DNA from: Gremmenia infestans
Lineage: Eukaryota; Ascomycota; Leotiomycetes; Helotiales; Hamatocanthoscyphaceae
Assembly: GCA_032629725.1 (NCBI GenBank)
Contig: JAFEVB010000031.1
Location: 404,577 to 468,576, forward strand
DNA: 64,000 nt
Reading direction: 5' to 3'
Part shown: piece after piece, positions 1 to 13,594 of the stretch
How the letters are laid out: every line of letters begins with the position of its first letter
Position numbering within the stretch: position 1 is the stretch's first letter
Program-made: the position numbers and the translations under genes
The notes under the pieces: model-generated
What the model was told of the DNA's origin: nothing
What the model saw: the letters and a program-made list of their open reading frames with translations, nothing else
The model's database searches: none

Positions 1-1289
1 ACTGGTTTTGATATTGGAAACCACCGGCATTGAAGTCAGAGCTTTGGATAGTGATTTTTCGCAGCCAGTACAGGTCATCCCCTGGACACTGATGATAAGA
101 TGTTCGACTTCAAGAGCGCCTTTTTCCAAATCCATCTGATCGGCGCTCGCGTTCGAGAACCGGGGGAAAACCTCAATATCTTGCGAGCATTTGTTTCCCC
201 CCGGTTTGGTTTTGGAACAGCAAGCTTCCTTGTTGACAGGGCGCTTCAAGGTCGGATTTGAGACATCCTGGCATCCTATTTTGCGATAATTTGCATCTTC
301 CATTCCCAGCGTAGTGTGATTCTCAGCTTGAACCACAGTAGAACAGCATCCATCCAATGACGACTTTCTGTCTGAAGTCGAGATTGGCTCTGAGCAGCAG
401 CCTTTTCCACAATCGTCCAGAGGTGCAGCGACAATGATCGGTTCCACAGCTGATTCAGAACAGCATCCATTGCTACAGCTGCTTGTGGATATCGATGTGA
501 CGGCTGGTTCCATACTCGGTTCGGAACAACATACTTTACCACAATCCGAAGCAGGAGCTTGATCACCCACGAAACCTGTCTTCTCCCCGCAGCAGTCCAA
601 ACCATCTTTGGTATACTTAGGTCTGGCTCTGCCATCACTGGTGGATCTAGCCTTTGTGGCAAACATATTCATTTCAACATCGGTTCCAGTCTGCTCTGGT
701 GGTGGAGAGCAACAGTCGTTTATTTTCGTGACCGTGTCCACCAACTCGCCCTTCAGGGGAGAGCAGCACGACGACCCAGCACACGAGGCACCTCTAAGCG
801 ACTTGACAGAACCCCTCTCACTAGAAGCTCTTCTCATTTCCGCCAAAAGCCCCTCCTTCTCCGAACCCCTGCGTCGAGCAGTCCCAGTCTCCTGAGCACA
901 GCACGACTCCAAATTCAACGAAATCAACACCTTGCAAATACACCCAATATTGTTCAACATCTCGCTATATGCAGCCTTTGCTTTGGAAAGGTGGCTCTCG
1001 CATGGTTCTTCGTCAGATTGGAGTGGGATGGAAGACTGGGAGCTCGAGGGAAGCTTGTTTTGATGATTGTGCTCATTCCTGCAGTCCCGCCGTGCGATTT
1101 CGACGAGGCAATTGTCTGCATGAGTTAGTTAATAAGCTGGCAATTTTACAGAGGTCCGGGGAGCTTACCATCACAGCAGCTGTTATCTGGTGAAGGAGGG
1201 GAGGAACTGCATGCAGAACGGGTACAAGTTCTCTGGCGGATTGTGGAAGGGTCCCTTCTTTCTGCTTCAGCGCTGGTTGAGCAAGTCAT
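1..1289 (-). CDS. Heavy-metal (Cu/Cd) P-type ATPase, PCA1/CrpA type, N-terminal part; runs off the left edge
   Basis: Read by hand on the minus strand as two exons, 1289-1169 and 1115-1 (about 412 residues, cut by the window edge). The N terminus carries about ten Cys-Cys pairs, most followed by Ser-Glu or Ser-Pro (for example residue 38 and the stretch coded by 200-760). A segment with Gly-Cys-Ile-Cys and Glu-Ser-Cys-Cys resembles the conserved N-terminal block I recall from fungal PCA1/CrpA proteins. A heavy-metal-associated motif, GMTCTGC, lies at residues 386-392 (61-81). In this family Cys-rich N termini bind copper or cadmium and precede a metal-exporting P1B-ATPase core; that core would lie outside the window. 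ATG 1289 is chosen because an in-frame stop lies 18 bases upstream and the frame runs cleanly through the intron. Family assignment is good; the metal specificity is inference. Confidence 0.85.
1116..1168 (-). other. Spliceosomal intron in the metal ATPase gene (53 bp)
   Basis: On the minus strand the intron starts GTAAGC, has a CTAAC branch-like motif (in TTAACTAACTC) and ends TGCAG. Splicing removes an in-frame stop near 1129-1131 and joins Cys-Cys-Asp to Asp-Asn-Cys in the same frame. Size and motifs are typical of filamentous ascomycetes. Confidence 0.8.
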
Positions 1290-1490
1290 GTTTCCTACGA
1301 GTGCAAGTCAGAGTTGCAAAGAAAGAGAATTCATTATTGGATATGTCGTTTTATCCCGTAGCCTGTGAGAGATGCCGACGTTTCGATAGAAAAGCTGGGT
1401 CTACGCGACACGCGTGACTATTATACAACACGCACGTGATCAAAGCTAAGAATTGGGTCTGAGTGGATATAGCGAGCTTGAGCGTGAACA
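1290..1490 (-). promoter_or_regulatory. Upstream region of the metal ATPase gene
   Basis: This is the last GC-balanced stretch before the AT-rich block. It holds a CACGTG palindrome (1433-1438) about 145 bases upstream of the ATG, flanked by CACGCG-like sequence. CACGTG is bound by bHLH regulators in fungi. No convincing TATA box was seen. The promoter role is inferred from position only. Confidence 0.3.
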
Positions 1491-3997
1491 TAATATATTT
1501 CTCGCTAGGCTAATTTCTTTCTATTAATATTCTATATAAGTCTAAGACTATATAGAACGGCGCTAGCCTAGTGCTAAGGCGGTCTATAGTATATTTAAGA
1601 GATAAAATAATATACTTTTAGTTAGAATCTATAGAACTAAGCCTAATATAAACTAGATTTATAAAAGTAATAAATATTATAATAAAATTCTTTTAATACT
1701 TTAAAAGTAGTTATATATATAAATAAAAAGTAGTTATAAAATAGTAGAATATAAATATAGTTAGCTAATATAGCTTAGCTTTAAGCTATAAATAATATTA
1801 TAGAACTAGTTATATAATATATTATATAATATTAATATATTAATATAATACTAATCTTTTACTTAACTAGCTACTTTTTCTAGCTACTATACTAATTAGC
1901 TAAGCGTATATATATTTGCTTCTATAAACTATATTTTAGATAGCTTAGAATTATATTTAATTTAGTTTTATATTAGATTATACTTTTTAAATAACTAATT
2001 TTAATAAGAATTTTAAATTAAATATATTTTATATAAATTATAATTATAATAATCGCTAGGCTTATATAATATTAAAAGAAATAAATATTTATATAGATAA
2101 TAGTTTATATATAGATATAAAATATAAAAAGTAAAAAGTAAAAAGATAAGAAATAAATAAAAAAAGTAAATTCTAAATAAGTTACTAACTAATATTAAAA
2201 AACTATAACTTAAAAGTAAAAAAAGTATATTATAAATAGATAATATTCTATATAAATATATATCTACTAAGTATATAACTATAAGTTATAAAATTATAAC
2301 TATTATATAATATTAAATAACTAGAAAAAAATTAAAAAATCTCTGCTATATAGCTTTTTCTTCTAGTAATTATTCTTTAATTACTTCTATACTTTTCTTA
2401 AGCTTTTTTCTCTTTTTATATAGTTAAAAATATAGTCTTTTAATAGTAAACTATTTTAAATATAAAAAAAAGTTAAAAAATATAAAGTTTTTCTAATAAT
2501 CTATAATTTTTAATTTTTACTTTTATTACTATCTTTTTAGTATTTACTTTTAGATCTTTTTCTATTTATTATATAAATTTCCTTTTTTTAAAGTACTAAT
2601 ATATTTACTTTTAAGTAAATTAAAAGTAAGTAAAAAGTTATCTTTTTTATAACTTTTTATTTTAATCTTTTTTTTTCTATTTTTTTTCTACTTTTTTTTT
2701 CTTTTTTTTTAATTTTTAATTTTTAATTCTTTTAATCTTTTAATTCTTATAATTTTATATTTTAAATATATCTTTCTAATTTTAATAATATCTTTTTTAT
2801 TTTTATTTTTATTTTTATCTATTTTCTTTACTTTTTAAAACTTTCTAGCTTTATTATTAAATTCTACTTTTTATTATATTTCTTAAAAAGCTATTTATAT
2901 AAGTAAAAACTTTATATTCTTTAGTAACTAGTTTTAAGTTAAGTAGTAGAATTAAAAAAAAGCTTTTTTTATACTTTTTAACTTTTTTTTTATAGTTATA
3001 GTATAATAGAGAAGCTAAGCTTAGTTATACTACTAATACTTTCTTTTTTCTATTTAAGACCTTTTTTTAAAATATATAGCTAGAATAAAATAAAGAAAAA
3101 TATTATAGTTTTTCTATTTACTAGTTTACTTATATATAATAATACTATAAGCTATAGAAATATAGTATATTTTATAATAGTACTTTTATAATAGTAATCT
3201 ATATAGAGATTTTAATTAAATAATATTAATTTTTTATAAATAAACTATAAATATCTTAATTTATAATTAAGATATTAAAATAGAAAAAAGAAATAAAAAA
3301 GTGCTAAATTATAGAATTTAAAATAGATAATACTAAAAACCTTAACTATAATAGAAATTTAAATAGAAAATTAAACTTAAAAGTTAATAAAGAAACTATA
3401 GATAATAAAGTAAATATATATAATTAAGAATAAAATATAAGAAATAGAAAAAAGTAAAGTAATAATAGAAGAAATAGAGATTACTAAGAATTTAGTAACT
3501 AGGAATTTTAAGAATTAGAAAGTAGATTAGCTTTATATTTAAAAGCTATTAAAATAGAAGTTATATAAATTAGAAAAAGCTAAGATACTATTAATTTTTA
3601 TAGTTATAAAACTAATCTATATAATTAGTAAATAGGTACTTCTTATATAAAAAAAATTAAATAAACTAAAACTATCTTATTTTACTTAAAAAAGCTTATA
3701 TAGAATTTAGAAAAGATAGAAAAAAGGAATATAAAAAGGGAAAGAAATAGCTTATTTTAGTAATTACTAAGTATAAAATAATAAAAAGATAGGTTTCTTT
3801 TCTAGTAAAAGTTTATAAAATCTTATTTTAATAAGTTTTTTTCTAATATTAAGTCTTAAGATTCTACTAATAGAAGAACCTTTAAATATTCTAATAAGCT
3901 TAATAAATACTTAAGAAATAGAATAATTAATAATAATTATAATTCTATTACTATAAATATCTAAGCTAAAGATAATAAAAGTATATACTATTATATA
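1491..3997. repeat. AT-rich RIP-degraded DNA
   Basis: This stretch is almost pure A/T with TA steps dominating and very few CpA or TpG. No open frame survives and I recognise no domain. A run near 3500-3990 reads like decayed coding DNA on the plus strand (Lys/Asn/Ile-rich with many TAG and TAA), consistent with a mutated transposon. It abuts the Tc1-like element at 3998. Confidence 0.6.
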
Positions 3998-5271
3998 TAG
4001 CCTACTAAGCGAGAACTACTATTTTCTATCTTTTTTTTTAATTATAAATAACTTTTTAAATTATTAATAGAATTAGACTAAATTAAAAATATAAGTTAAT
4101 TAATAGTAGCTAGTCTATATACTATAATTATATCTTTAATCTTATAGATTAATTATTTAGTATAATACTAAAAGTTATATAGATCTTTTTTTAAATCCTT
4201 TATACTTTTAGATATATATACTAATTTCTTTAGCTTCTCTTTTATCTATTACTAGACCTTTTTAATAGGATTTAAATTAGATAAAGAAAAAAGCTACTTA
4301 AACCTATAGATCCTATACTAGAGCCTTAGTAAGTAGGCGCTTTTTAAATATATTTTTACTTTATTTTCTATAAAGATATACTCTAAACTAAGCTGGTTAA
4401 AAAGCAGAAAAATAATAGATTCTAAAACTTGCTAAAGGTAAGCCTTAGAGCAAATTCTTTTATAGCTAAAGAGCTTCTTTATAAATACTAATTCTAACTT
4501 ATAGTTCTAGTCTATTACTTTTTAAATTATTACTAATATTTTTCTAGATCTATAAATAGACTATATATAATTAATATAGCGCTTTTTATCTATCTGCTAT
4601 ATAATCTAGATTTTTCTAGTTTTCTCTATTTTAAATATAGCTTTATCTAACTATATAACCTTTTTCTAATTCTTTCTAATTCTTCTATCTTATCTAAAAG
4701 TAGTATAGTCTAATATTCTCTACTATCTATACTTTAATATAAAACCTAGCTTTTTCTTAGCTTGCTTATATAATATATAAAGCTGTAGATATATAATATA
4801 ATATTAGTAGTTTATATATTATAGTTCTTATTAAATTATATAAATAGAAGCTTAGATGCTTAGCTAACTTTATACTTATAAAAAGGTAAAGCGGCGTATA
4901 GACTAGTCTTTTAAGATATAGTAAATATATTAGCAGATCTCTTTAATAGATATTAAGTAAGACTTTAGAGCCTTCTTTTTATATAGTCTATAGCTAGTTT
5001 TTTAGTAAATAATATAGCGAATTATATATCTAGAGAAAGAGGTCTAGAAAGCGATTTAGCGTTGCGATTTTCTATTACGCTAGAGGTTTTAGACTATAAT
5101 ATATATAGAAGTAGGCTATTTACTATAGTTTTTTTAAAAAAGCGAACTAAATATAAGATTATTATTTATAATAAAATTTAGAAGCTTTTAATAGTTAGTT
5201 AAATTAAAAATAATTATTTAAAAAAGAAGATTAAAAATTAGAAAATCCAAATTTCGCTTAGAGGTAGGCCG
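3998..5271 (-). mobile_element. Tc1/mariner-like DNA transposon, RIP-degraded (about 1.27 kb)
   Basis: The minus strand holds a broken transposase. At 4261-4290 it reads SNLNPIKKV, which matches the Tc1 signature SPDLNPIE with Asp to Asn and Glu to Lys, both G-to-A changes. Downstream is a Lys-rich helix as in Tc1 C termini. A segment near 4360-4400 resembles the second catalytic block (F-x-D-E) with Asp to Asn, and a basic HTH-like part lies near 5050-5150. Candidate terminal inverted repeats start TAGCCTAC at 3998 and, in reverse complement, CGGCCTAC at 5271, each next to TA (3996-3997, 5272-5273). The length suits the family. The superfamily call is fairly firm; the exact ends are by eye. 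Confidence 0.65.
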
Positions 5272-6879
5272 TATATAGTAGCTCTTACTTTTAGTAAAAT
5301 TTAAATTTCTAATACTAATACTTAGTACTAAGAGAATATTATACTTTTATAATATAAATATTATAGAATTTATTAAGTAATTTAAGAAAATCTATAATAA
5401 TTACTAAGTTTATAATCTATAAGTTAGACTTTTATAATATTATAACTTTATTTAATAGAAAAAAGTTAAGTTAATATCTAAATAGAAATAAAGAGATAAC
5501 TAGAAAGCTTTTATAAAAGCACTTAAGAAAAAATACTAATTATAAAATAGATATTAAATAGTATATATAATAAGTTTTTTTATAAAATATATAAAGCTCT
5601 TTTAATCTAATTTAAATATTAAGAACTATTATTAATAATATTTTTATATTTTAAAAATACTTTTAAACTAAAAAATATTAAGTAAAGTATTTTATAATTA
5701 ACTATTTCTATTAGAAATTCTAAAATAGATAAAAGATAAAGTAATTATTAAATATATAATTAATAATTTAAAACCTAAGATTTTTACTAGTTTTAATAAA
5801 TTTTATAATCTTATTATTAGCTATATAAGAATAAATTAAATAAAAAAAGCTATAGAACTTTAATATAAACTAATAATAGCTTATAAAGAAGAAATTTAAG
5901 AACTAGTATAAAAATATAAAAAATCCTAGAAAATTATTAATAGCTTAAAAAAAAGTGCTTTCTACTATTTCTATAAGTAGTAGAATAAACTTAATTTAAA
6001 TTAAAAAACTTATATAAAAAATAGTATAACTAAAAATATAAAATATTAAACTTAAATAATAAATATTATAAGCTCTAGAAAATAATTAAATAGGTTTTAT
6101 AGTTTTATTTAATATAAACTTAAATCTAGTATAAGTAAATTATAAATATTTATTTTATTAGAATAAAGTTAGTAATTTAAGATATTAAAAAAAAACTATC
6201 TATAGTTTTAAGAAGATATTATAAATAAAGTCTACTATTTAAATATAAATAGTAAACTATACTTAAAACCTTTTTAAAATAAAGCTTATCTTATATATCT
6301 ATAGTTAGAAAAACCTTAAGAAATATAGATTTAACTTTTAATAATAGAAACTAAATATAATATTAATATTACTTAATAATATAAGTTTTCTTAGATTTAT
6401 AAGTAATTAAATACTTAAGAATCTATAAAACTTAACTTTTAACTAACTAAACTAATTTTATAAAATACTAGATATTTATAATAAAGTTATTTATAATAAA
6501 ATATTTAATAATCTAGTATAGCTATAGATATAAGTACTAGATAGAAATAATAAAAATAGAATACTACTATTAATTCTATTATAATTATACTAGATACTAC
6601 TAGTATTTAAATTAAAACTATAAGTATTAGTTAAAAAGAAAAAGAGCTAGTAAAAAAGATATTATTTAATAACTTATTAAAAATTACTAAAGCTTAAATT
6701 AAATAGAAAAAATAGTATAGAACTAATATCTATAATACTAAAGTAGCAAGTTAAGAATCTAAAACTATAGTAAATAAGTTAGAAAATAAAGCTTAGAGAA
6801 GTAGATTTATTAATATTAATAAATTAGATAATAAGAAAATAATAGAAGCTAAACTCTTAAAAATAAAGCTAATCTAAAA
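5272..6879 (+). pseudogene. RIP-degraded retroelement gag-like relic
   Basis: The plus strand reads as scattered coding-like stretches broken by TAG and TAA. Around 5800-5960 a Lys/Glu-rich helix (A-I-E-L-x-Y-K-L) resembles gag capsid C termini. It is followed near 5950-5990 by S-A-F-Y-Y-F-Y-K, which could be a CCHC zinc knuckle whose Cys codons turned to Tyr. Family (Copia or Gypsy) is not resolved. Homology to the Copia element at 35.85 kb was seen only from about 6880 onward, so this part is probably a different element. Confidence 0.35.
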
Positions 6880-7434
6880 ACCTAAAGTATTATAGTAGAG
6901 ATAATATATAAGAGAGGTAGTTTAGATATAGAGTCTATTAATAGAACTAGAATATAAAGATATAGACTTATAGCTTATTAAAATTAATAGGAACAATCAA
7001 GGATTCTTATATCTAGTAGAGAATCCTTAATATTACTAGAAAACGAAATATATTAAAGTCTAATATTATTTTATTAAGTAAAAAGTTAAAGCTAAATATA
7101 TAGTTCTTAATTATATTCTTATAAAAGAAATAGTAGTTAATAGTTTAATAAAACCTTTTAATTCAACCAAGTATACTAAATTTATAAAACTTTTAGACAT
7201 AGAACTCTAGTGGTCTGATTAAGTAGAACTAGAGGTTCTAAGGTCAGAGAAGCTTTAGAATAATAGGTTCTAAGAAGTGATACTTAAGCTTCTCGAGGGA
7301 AGTGTTAGTCAGGCGATTAGCATATAATACCTTAAAAAAGTTGGCTGTATTTAGACCTCTGTTCGCCCTAGCTTCTTTAGACCTTAATCTATCATTTTGA
7401 CCTCAACCTGCACCCTCTACTTTGCAGTTTAATA
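6880..7434 (+). mobile_element. 3' end of a Copia element (RNase H tail plus 3' LTR), truncated copy
   Basis: This aligns by eye with 41020-41544, the 3' end of the complete Copia element. It codes for the last part of Ty1/copia RNase H: the NNQG block at about 6992-7003, the E-N-P block near 7020 and the stretch before the tail TKPL-like motif near 7150. The copy is less mutated than the 41-kb one. The LTR is at 7303-7434. The 5' part is absent or unrecognisable, and the element ends abruptly against minus-strand Copia DNA at 7435. Confidence 0.75.
7303..7434 (+). repeat. Copia LTR, third copy (132 bp)
   Basis: It begins TGTTAGTCAGG and ends GTTTAATA. It matches the two LTRs of the complete Copia element (35852-35984 and 41412-41544) apart from transitions and a 1-bp length difference. 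It keeps several CpA/TpG sites lost in the 41-kb LTR, so it helps infer the unmutated sequence. Confidence 0.85.
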
Positions 7435-8167
7435 ATATGCGTAAATGCCGTTCTAATTAGGTCTTAAATCGACTATAATCCGTATAATAAAAGCAGAATC
7501 CTACTATTAGTAGTATTATCAAAACTACGAATCTAATCTTTTATTCGGAGAAATCCAATTTTAACGCCTAACTAAGGTTATTCCATAGAGCCAAATAGCT
7601 GCTTTTATAGTCTCGGGCTAAAAAATAAGAGGGAAGTTGACTGCGAACTATATATAGAGAGTTTTAATAATAATTTCCTTTTTAACTTATTTTGGTTTTC
7701 TATTAGACTCATATATATAAGTGGCTACGAGCTCGATATTAATGTTTTTTTCAAATACCTAGTTCTTGTATATTATATAACCTCGAATTGTAATAATAGC
7801 TGCTTTCTGATCGTGCTTCAGCTTATAGATTATTAAATTATATTATTTTATAACCCAAGTTTCGAATAAATACAAATATCCGAAAATCAGTTCTAGGATC
7901 TTATTAGGGAGAAAATAACTATATATTTTGCTGCTATATTCGTTAATTATTAGAAGTAGGTAAGAATTCCTATCAAATCCGTATTTATATTTAAATATAT
8001 CCTAATAGACTTGCTAGAACGAGCGAGGAGAGAGCTTTTAAGATTCGCGCCTAGAAATGATCTGCGAGGCCTTAGCTTAATAATAGTGCTCGTATATAAG
8101 CTTTTCTATAGTAGGAGATTCGATAACCATATTGTAATTATAATAAATAAAGGTTTAGAGAGTTTTC
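7435..8167 (-). pseudogene. Copia-B relic, integrase part, left of Gypsy-1
   Basis: The minus strand reads into a Ty1/copia integrase. A stretch with Y-G-F-D-R-N-S-Y-L-L-L-I-I-N-E-Y-S matches the rve core block containing the first catalytic Asp, here Asn. Further on come the segment corresponding to the G-x-E-F region and an E-S-N-R-K-P-K block equivalent to the P-x-x-N-G region. The frame is broken by several TAA/TAG. It continues the gag-protease relic at 14622-16950, from which it is separated by Gypsy-1 with a target duplication. On the left it is cut at 7435 by the Copia LTR. Confidence 0.65.
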
Positions 8168-8600
8168 TATTACGAACGTAATATATAACCAAGGGACCTT
8201 AGGCTTAATATCTAGCTCTAGACATAGGAGAACCCTTAGTAGGAACAGGTTTTCCTTATATAAGCAAGAGACGTTTTTCTAGTATATTAGTTATATAATA
8301 AACCAAGAAGAACTATAGGGATCCTTACGGCCTATTAGGATCTATTAGGATCTAGAGGCATAAAGGTTCTATATAAGACTAGGTTATTACCTATTAGATA
8401 GAAGCTTTATACTTAACTTAAATAGTATTTTCTAATATACGCTTATTACTTTATACTTTATAATAAGCTATACTTCTAAGTATAGCAACCTGTAATCTAT
8501 TAATAGATACTAATATTAACCTAATAATAACCTAGGTCTAGGGACCTAACTTAAGTTATAAGACTTACCCTAGCACTATATAAGCTAGGCGATCGTAATA
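8168..8600 (+). repeat. Gypsy-1 5' LTR, type A (433 bp)
   Basis: Ends correspond to TGTTACG...GTTACA, here RIP-altered to TATTACG and GTAATA. It contains a TATA-like CTATATAAG near 8376, then the conserved CTTAACTTAA stretch. A short direct repeat, CTATTAGGAT, occurs twice in mid-U3. The first bases downstream, CTTTAAGCAC, are identical in Gypsy-2 and are the presumed primer-binding site. Confidence 0.9.
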
Positions 8601-11600
8601 CTTTAAGCACTAGTCTTTCTATTAACGGAATAATATTATCCACCGGATCTACTAAAAGGAAAAATATTCTAACCCTAATAATAACTCCAGCTTCTATACT
8701 AGCGCTAGCTTAGACTCTTATAGTATAGGAACAAACTATAATTATTAAGACACCTGATATATTCTATAGGGATAAAAGCAAGTTAGATAACTTTCTAATC
8801 TTAATAGATATCTATATTCTATTTAACTAATACTTGTTTAGAATAGAAGTAGTAAAGGTTATCTATATAATTAGTTACTTTTAGAACGTGGCTTTTAACT
8901 AGGTTAAGATCTATATTAATGATTTTATAGCAAATAAAACTAATTAGAGGCAAGTTATAACTAGAGCAAGGACCTTAACCCAGACTATATTTATAAGCTA
9001 TAAAGCATTTAAGAAAAACATCTAATAAGTCTTTAGTAACCTTAAATAGTAAAGTATAGCCGAATAAAAGCTACGATAACTAAAATAGAACAAGTTAGCC
9101 TCTAAGTATATAGCTAGGTTCTAGTAGTATTTAGATATAATAGAATAGAGCGACCACGCTCTAACTAGCTAGTACTATATAGAACTAAAGGACTTTATTA
9201 AGAATAAGTTAACTAAGATAGACTAACTAAATAGTCTTATTAAAATAATTAAGGAAGCGGTTAAGATTAATAACTAATTCTTTAAAAGGTCCCTTAAATA
9301 GAAAAAGACCTATAACTTTAGTAAATAGTTAGGAAAGATAGGATTAATAAGAAGGAAAAACTAGAGGGACCTAATAGAAATTAATACTACTTACTAGAAA
9401 CTAAACCTACTCTTTAAAAAGAAATAGGATAAGTGATATTAGAAAGGATTCTATTTTAAGTGTAGATTGCCTAGATACTTAGCATTCTCTTATAGATAGA
9501 AGAAAAGGAAAAGACCCTAAAAGAAATAAAATATAAGCGCAGCTATATAAATCTTAGATATAGTATTATAACCTAACCCTAAAAGATAGAAGTATAGTAT
9601 ATAACCACCTAAATATAAAAGCTAGGAAATAAATATAGAAGAAAAAGCAAGCCTATCTTAGGATCCTATAGACTAGCTACCTAATATAGATAAAGAATAG
9701 ATTATAGCTAGTAATAAGCTTTCTGCAGGAAACTAGTAGGAACCTAAAGAAGAGGATAAACCGGCCTTTAAAAAGGACTTCTAGCTAGGAATAGAGAAAC
9801 TAGAAGAAGGTATCTACTATATAGTCGTATACCGAGATATATAATAAGTTGTCTTTAAAACACCCTAATAACCTAGGATTATTAAAGATATTCTAAAAGA
9901 AGAAATACTAAAGCTAAGCTTAATTATAGAGCTAGGAGAAGTCTAGGAAATTACTAGTAAAAGATTAGGCAAATATATTTAGAGGAAAATAACTTTTCTC
10001 CTATTTCCTATAAACCTAATAATTTTCGCCTAGTAATATATTAGTAATAAGATATAAAGCATATTTGCGCTAAATACCCTATACTAACTAATAAGATAGA
10101 AAAGTAGTTACTAACTATAAAAGAACCAATTTATAAGATATAAGGTCCTAGAAAAAAGATAACTAGAAAAGCAAGTAGTAGCTATAAAGAGCTAAAACTA
10201 TATAATACTAAATGCCTATACTAGAGGAAAAGAGCTACGAGTTATACTTAACTCTAGTGCGTAAAGAAACTTTATCTTGCTAGAAGCTATAAAAAGGCTT
10301 AATATACTAATATAAAAGAAGATAAAACCCTATCTACTTACTATTATTAATAGAATAGTAATTAGAATAAATAGAAAAATAGTTAAATATAAAACTATAC
10401 CTATATAAGTAACTATTAGAGGTTACTAGAAGGAAATTAGCCTAGATATAATCCGTATTAGAGATAATCAGACCATTTTTAGTATTTCTTAGATTAGATA
10501 ATATAATCTAGAAATTAACTAGAAAACTTATAAAGTAAAGTTTATCTAATATAGCTACGTATTAAAATAACTATATAGCTATAAAGAGGTTAGCGCTATC
10601 TCCTATAACGCGCTAAGGTATATAATCTAAAACCTTCTACTAGATAATAAGAAAGTCGAAAAAGAGATACTAGTATAGTATAAGAAGTTTAAATAGATAT
10701 TTAATAACCTATAAAATAAAAAGGCCTTATCTAAATATTAACTATAGGACTATAAAATACTACTTAAGAAAGAATATAAACCTTCTTAGAAACTACTTTG
10801 CTAGTATAGTAAAAAAGAGATAAGACTATAGAAAAAGTATATTAATAAGGCGTTATCTAAGAGATAGATAAGGAAGTTGCACTCCCTATTAGAAGCGCTA
10901 ATACTATTTGTAAAGAAAAAAGATAGACTGGATTAGTTTTATATTAACTACTAAAAGTTAAATAAGATAACTATAAAAAACTAATATCTACTACTATAAG
11001 CAGATAATATATAGGACCGTCTAAGAAAAGTAGTGATCTTTATATAACTAGATATAAGAGATGCATATTACCTAATCCGTATTATAAAAAGCAAGGAATA
11101 GAAAACGGTATTTCGGATTAGATTTAGTTACTATAAGTACTAAGTTATACTATTTAGGCTAACTAATACTCTAGTAACCTATTAAGAAGTTAACTATAAC
11201 ATATTAAGAGCTTTCTTAGATAGGTTCTATATATATTACCTTAATAATATACTAGTATATTTAGATAATAAGGAATAGCATATAGAATATATAATATAGG
11301 TCTTAGAAGCACTTGCGGTAAAGGGATTCCGCCTAAAGCTATCTAAGTATAACTTTTATATAAAAGAAATTACCTTTCTAGGCTATATAATTATACTAGA
11401 GAAAATCGGCCTAGACCCTAAAAAGGTCTAAGCGATTATTACCTAGAAGATGCTAACTATAGTTAAATAGATATAATCTTTTCTAGGATTTGCAAACTTC
11501 TACTAGAAGTTTATTAGGTTATATTTAAAAAAAGCTCTACTACTTATAGACCTAATAAAAAAGGAGTAAGAGTTTAAATAGATAAATAAAGCAAAGAAAG

Positions 11601-13594
11601 CATTCTAAGAGCTAAAGCAGGCCTTTATAGAGGAGTCTATTTATTAGAACTTCTAGCTAGAACTTAAGTTAATAGTAGAAATAGATATATTAGATAGAGC
11701 GATAGAGAAAGTATTTATATAGAAGCATAAAAATAGCAGCTAGTATCTAGTAGCATACTACTCTAGAAAGATAATATCTATAGAACTTAACTATAATATA
11801 TATAATAAAGAACTTCTAGTAATAGTTAAAGTATTATAGAAATAAAGGGTTTATTTTTAAGAGGCTAACTTCCTAGTAATAATTCTTACTAATTATAAAA
11901 ATCTTATTAGCTTTACTATAACTAAAGACCTAAATAGGCGGCAGATAAGATAGGTAGAGACACTTACTACCTATAACTTATAAATTAAATATATAAAAGA
12001 AATAAAGAATATATATGCTAATATGCTAAGTTAGAAGCTAGGGTATAAGATAAAAGAGGAGATAAAAGGCGTTGCGATCTTCTAGGAAGATAGTAATAAC
12101 CTTATCCTAAATAAATAATAAATCGCAGCTGCGACCTATATTAATAATAACCTATTTATAGATAAAATCAGGAAAGTATATAAAAGAGATATAGTAGCGA
12201 AAGGTATCTTATAATACTTCTAGAGGAATGCAGAGGGGCTTCTACTATATAAAAATAAGATATATATCTCTAAAAGCATCTGGAAAGAATTTATTAAGAA
12301 ATAATATAAGCTGCTAGCTTATAGATATTAGGGAAATACTAGAACCTAGAAAAGGCTCTTGCGGAGATACTACTTCCTAAGCATACAAATAATAGTTAAG
12401 AAGGTTATTAGTAAGTATAATACTTATATACGGAATAAGATATTATAATACGCTTTATATAATATAATATAATTACTTAATATACTAAAGACTTCTTAGA
12501 CATCTATTATATAGAACTTTATAGTTAAACTACTACCGTCTAAGGATCTAATAATAGAAGTAGAATATAATTCTATTCTAGTTATTATAGATAGGTTAAT
12601 AAAATATATCTATATAATACCCTATAAAAAGTTAAGTATAGCTAAAGACTTAGCTTAGGCATTTCTCTAAGTAGTAGTAGTAAACTATAGCGCGCTAGAA
12701 GAAATTATATTAGATAAAGATTAGCTTTTTACTTTAAAATTCTAGATAGTATTTATAGTACTACTAGGTATTAAGAGAAAACTATTAATAAGTTTTTATC
12801 TATAAACTAATAGATAAACTAAACAGATAAATTAGATAATAGAAATATATATCTAGTATTATATAAACTATAAGCAGAATAACTAGGTAGGACTTCTACT
12901 ACTTGCCTAGTTCGCATATAATATATTAGCTACGGAAAATATAAAGATCTTACTAGTATACGCGAATTATAGTTATAACTCTAAGGCCTACCGCTTTATA
13001 ATAATCTTAGGAGTAGATAACTAATCTGCGACTATATAGGTAAAAGACCTTAAAGCACTTTAGAAGGAACTAGCTAGCGATCTAGTATTCTTTATAAAGA
13101 AAGCAGCGTTATACTATAACGGAAAACGTAGTATAGAACCTATGCTTAAAAAAGAGATAAGGTCTATCTAATATAAAGAAATATTAAGATAAAACAACTA
13201 AGCATAAAACTGGATTATAAGAAGCTAGGACCGTTTAAAATTAAATAAGTTATAGAACTAGTTAACTATAAATTAGTACTATCTAGAATAATAAATATAT
13301 ATCTAGTATTCTATATATCTCTCCTTAAACTAGCACTATTAGGGGCGCCACCCGCGCCTATTATAGAAATCTAACTAGCTAACCCTAATACTAAATATAA
13401 GATTAAAGTAATACTAGACTATAAATAGGTTAGAGAAAGTATTAAGTACTTGGTTAAATAGATAAACTACCTATACTTAGAAAACACCTAGGAGCTAAGA
13501 ATAACACTTAAGAACCTTAAGATATTTATAGACTATTAAGATTAGCACCCCAACCTAACTAGAATAGGTCTAAAGGATTATATATAGCTAGTAA

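Noticed and set aside
276..662. 128-residue open frame on the minus strand
   Set aside because: It is a shadow: the frame shifted from it carries the Cys-Cys array and HMA motif of the metal ATPase.
559..1417. Plus-strand open frames of 74-189 residues
   Set aside because: They overlap the metal ATPase exons in antisense and have no domain or promoter signal.
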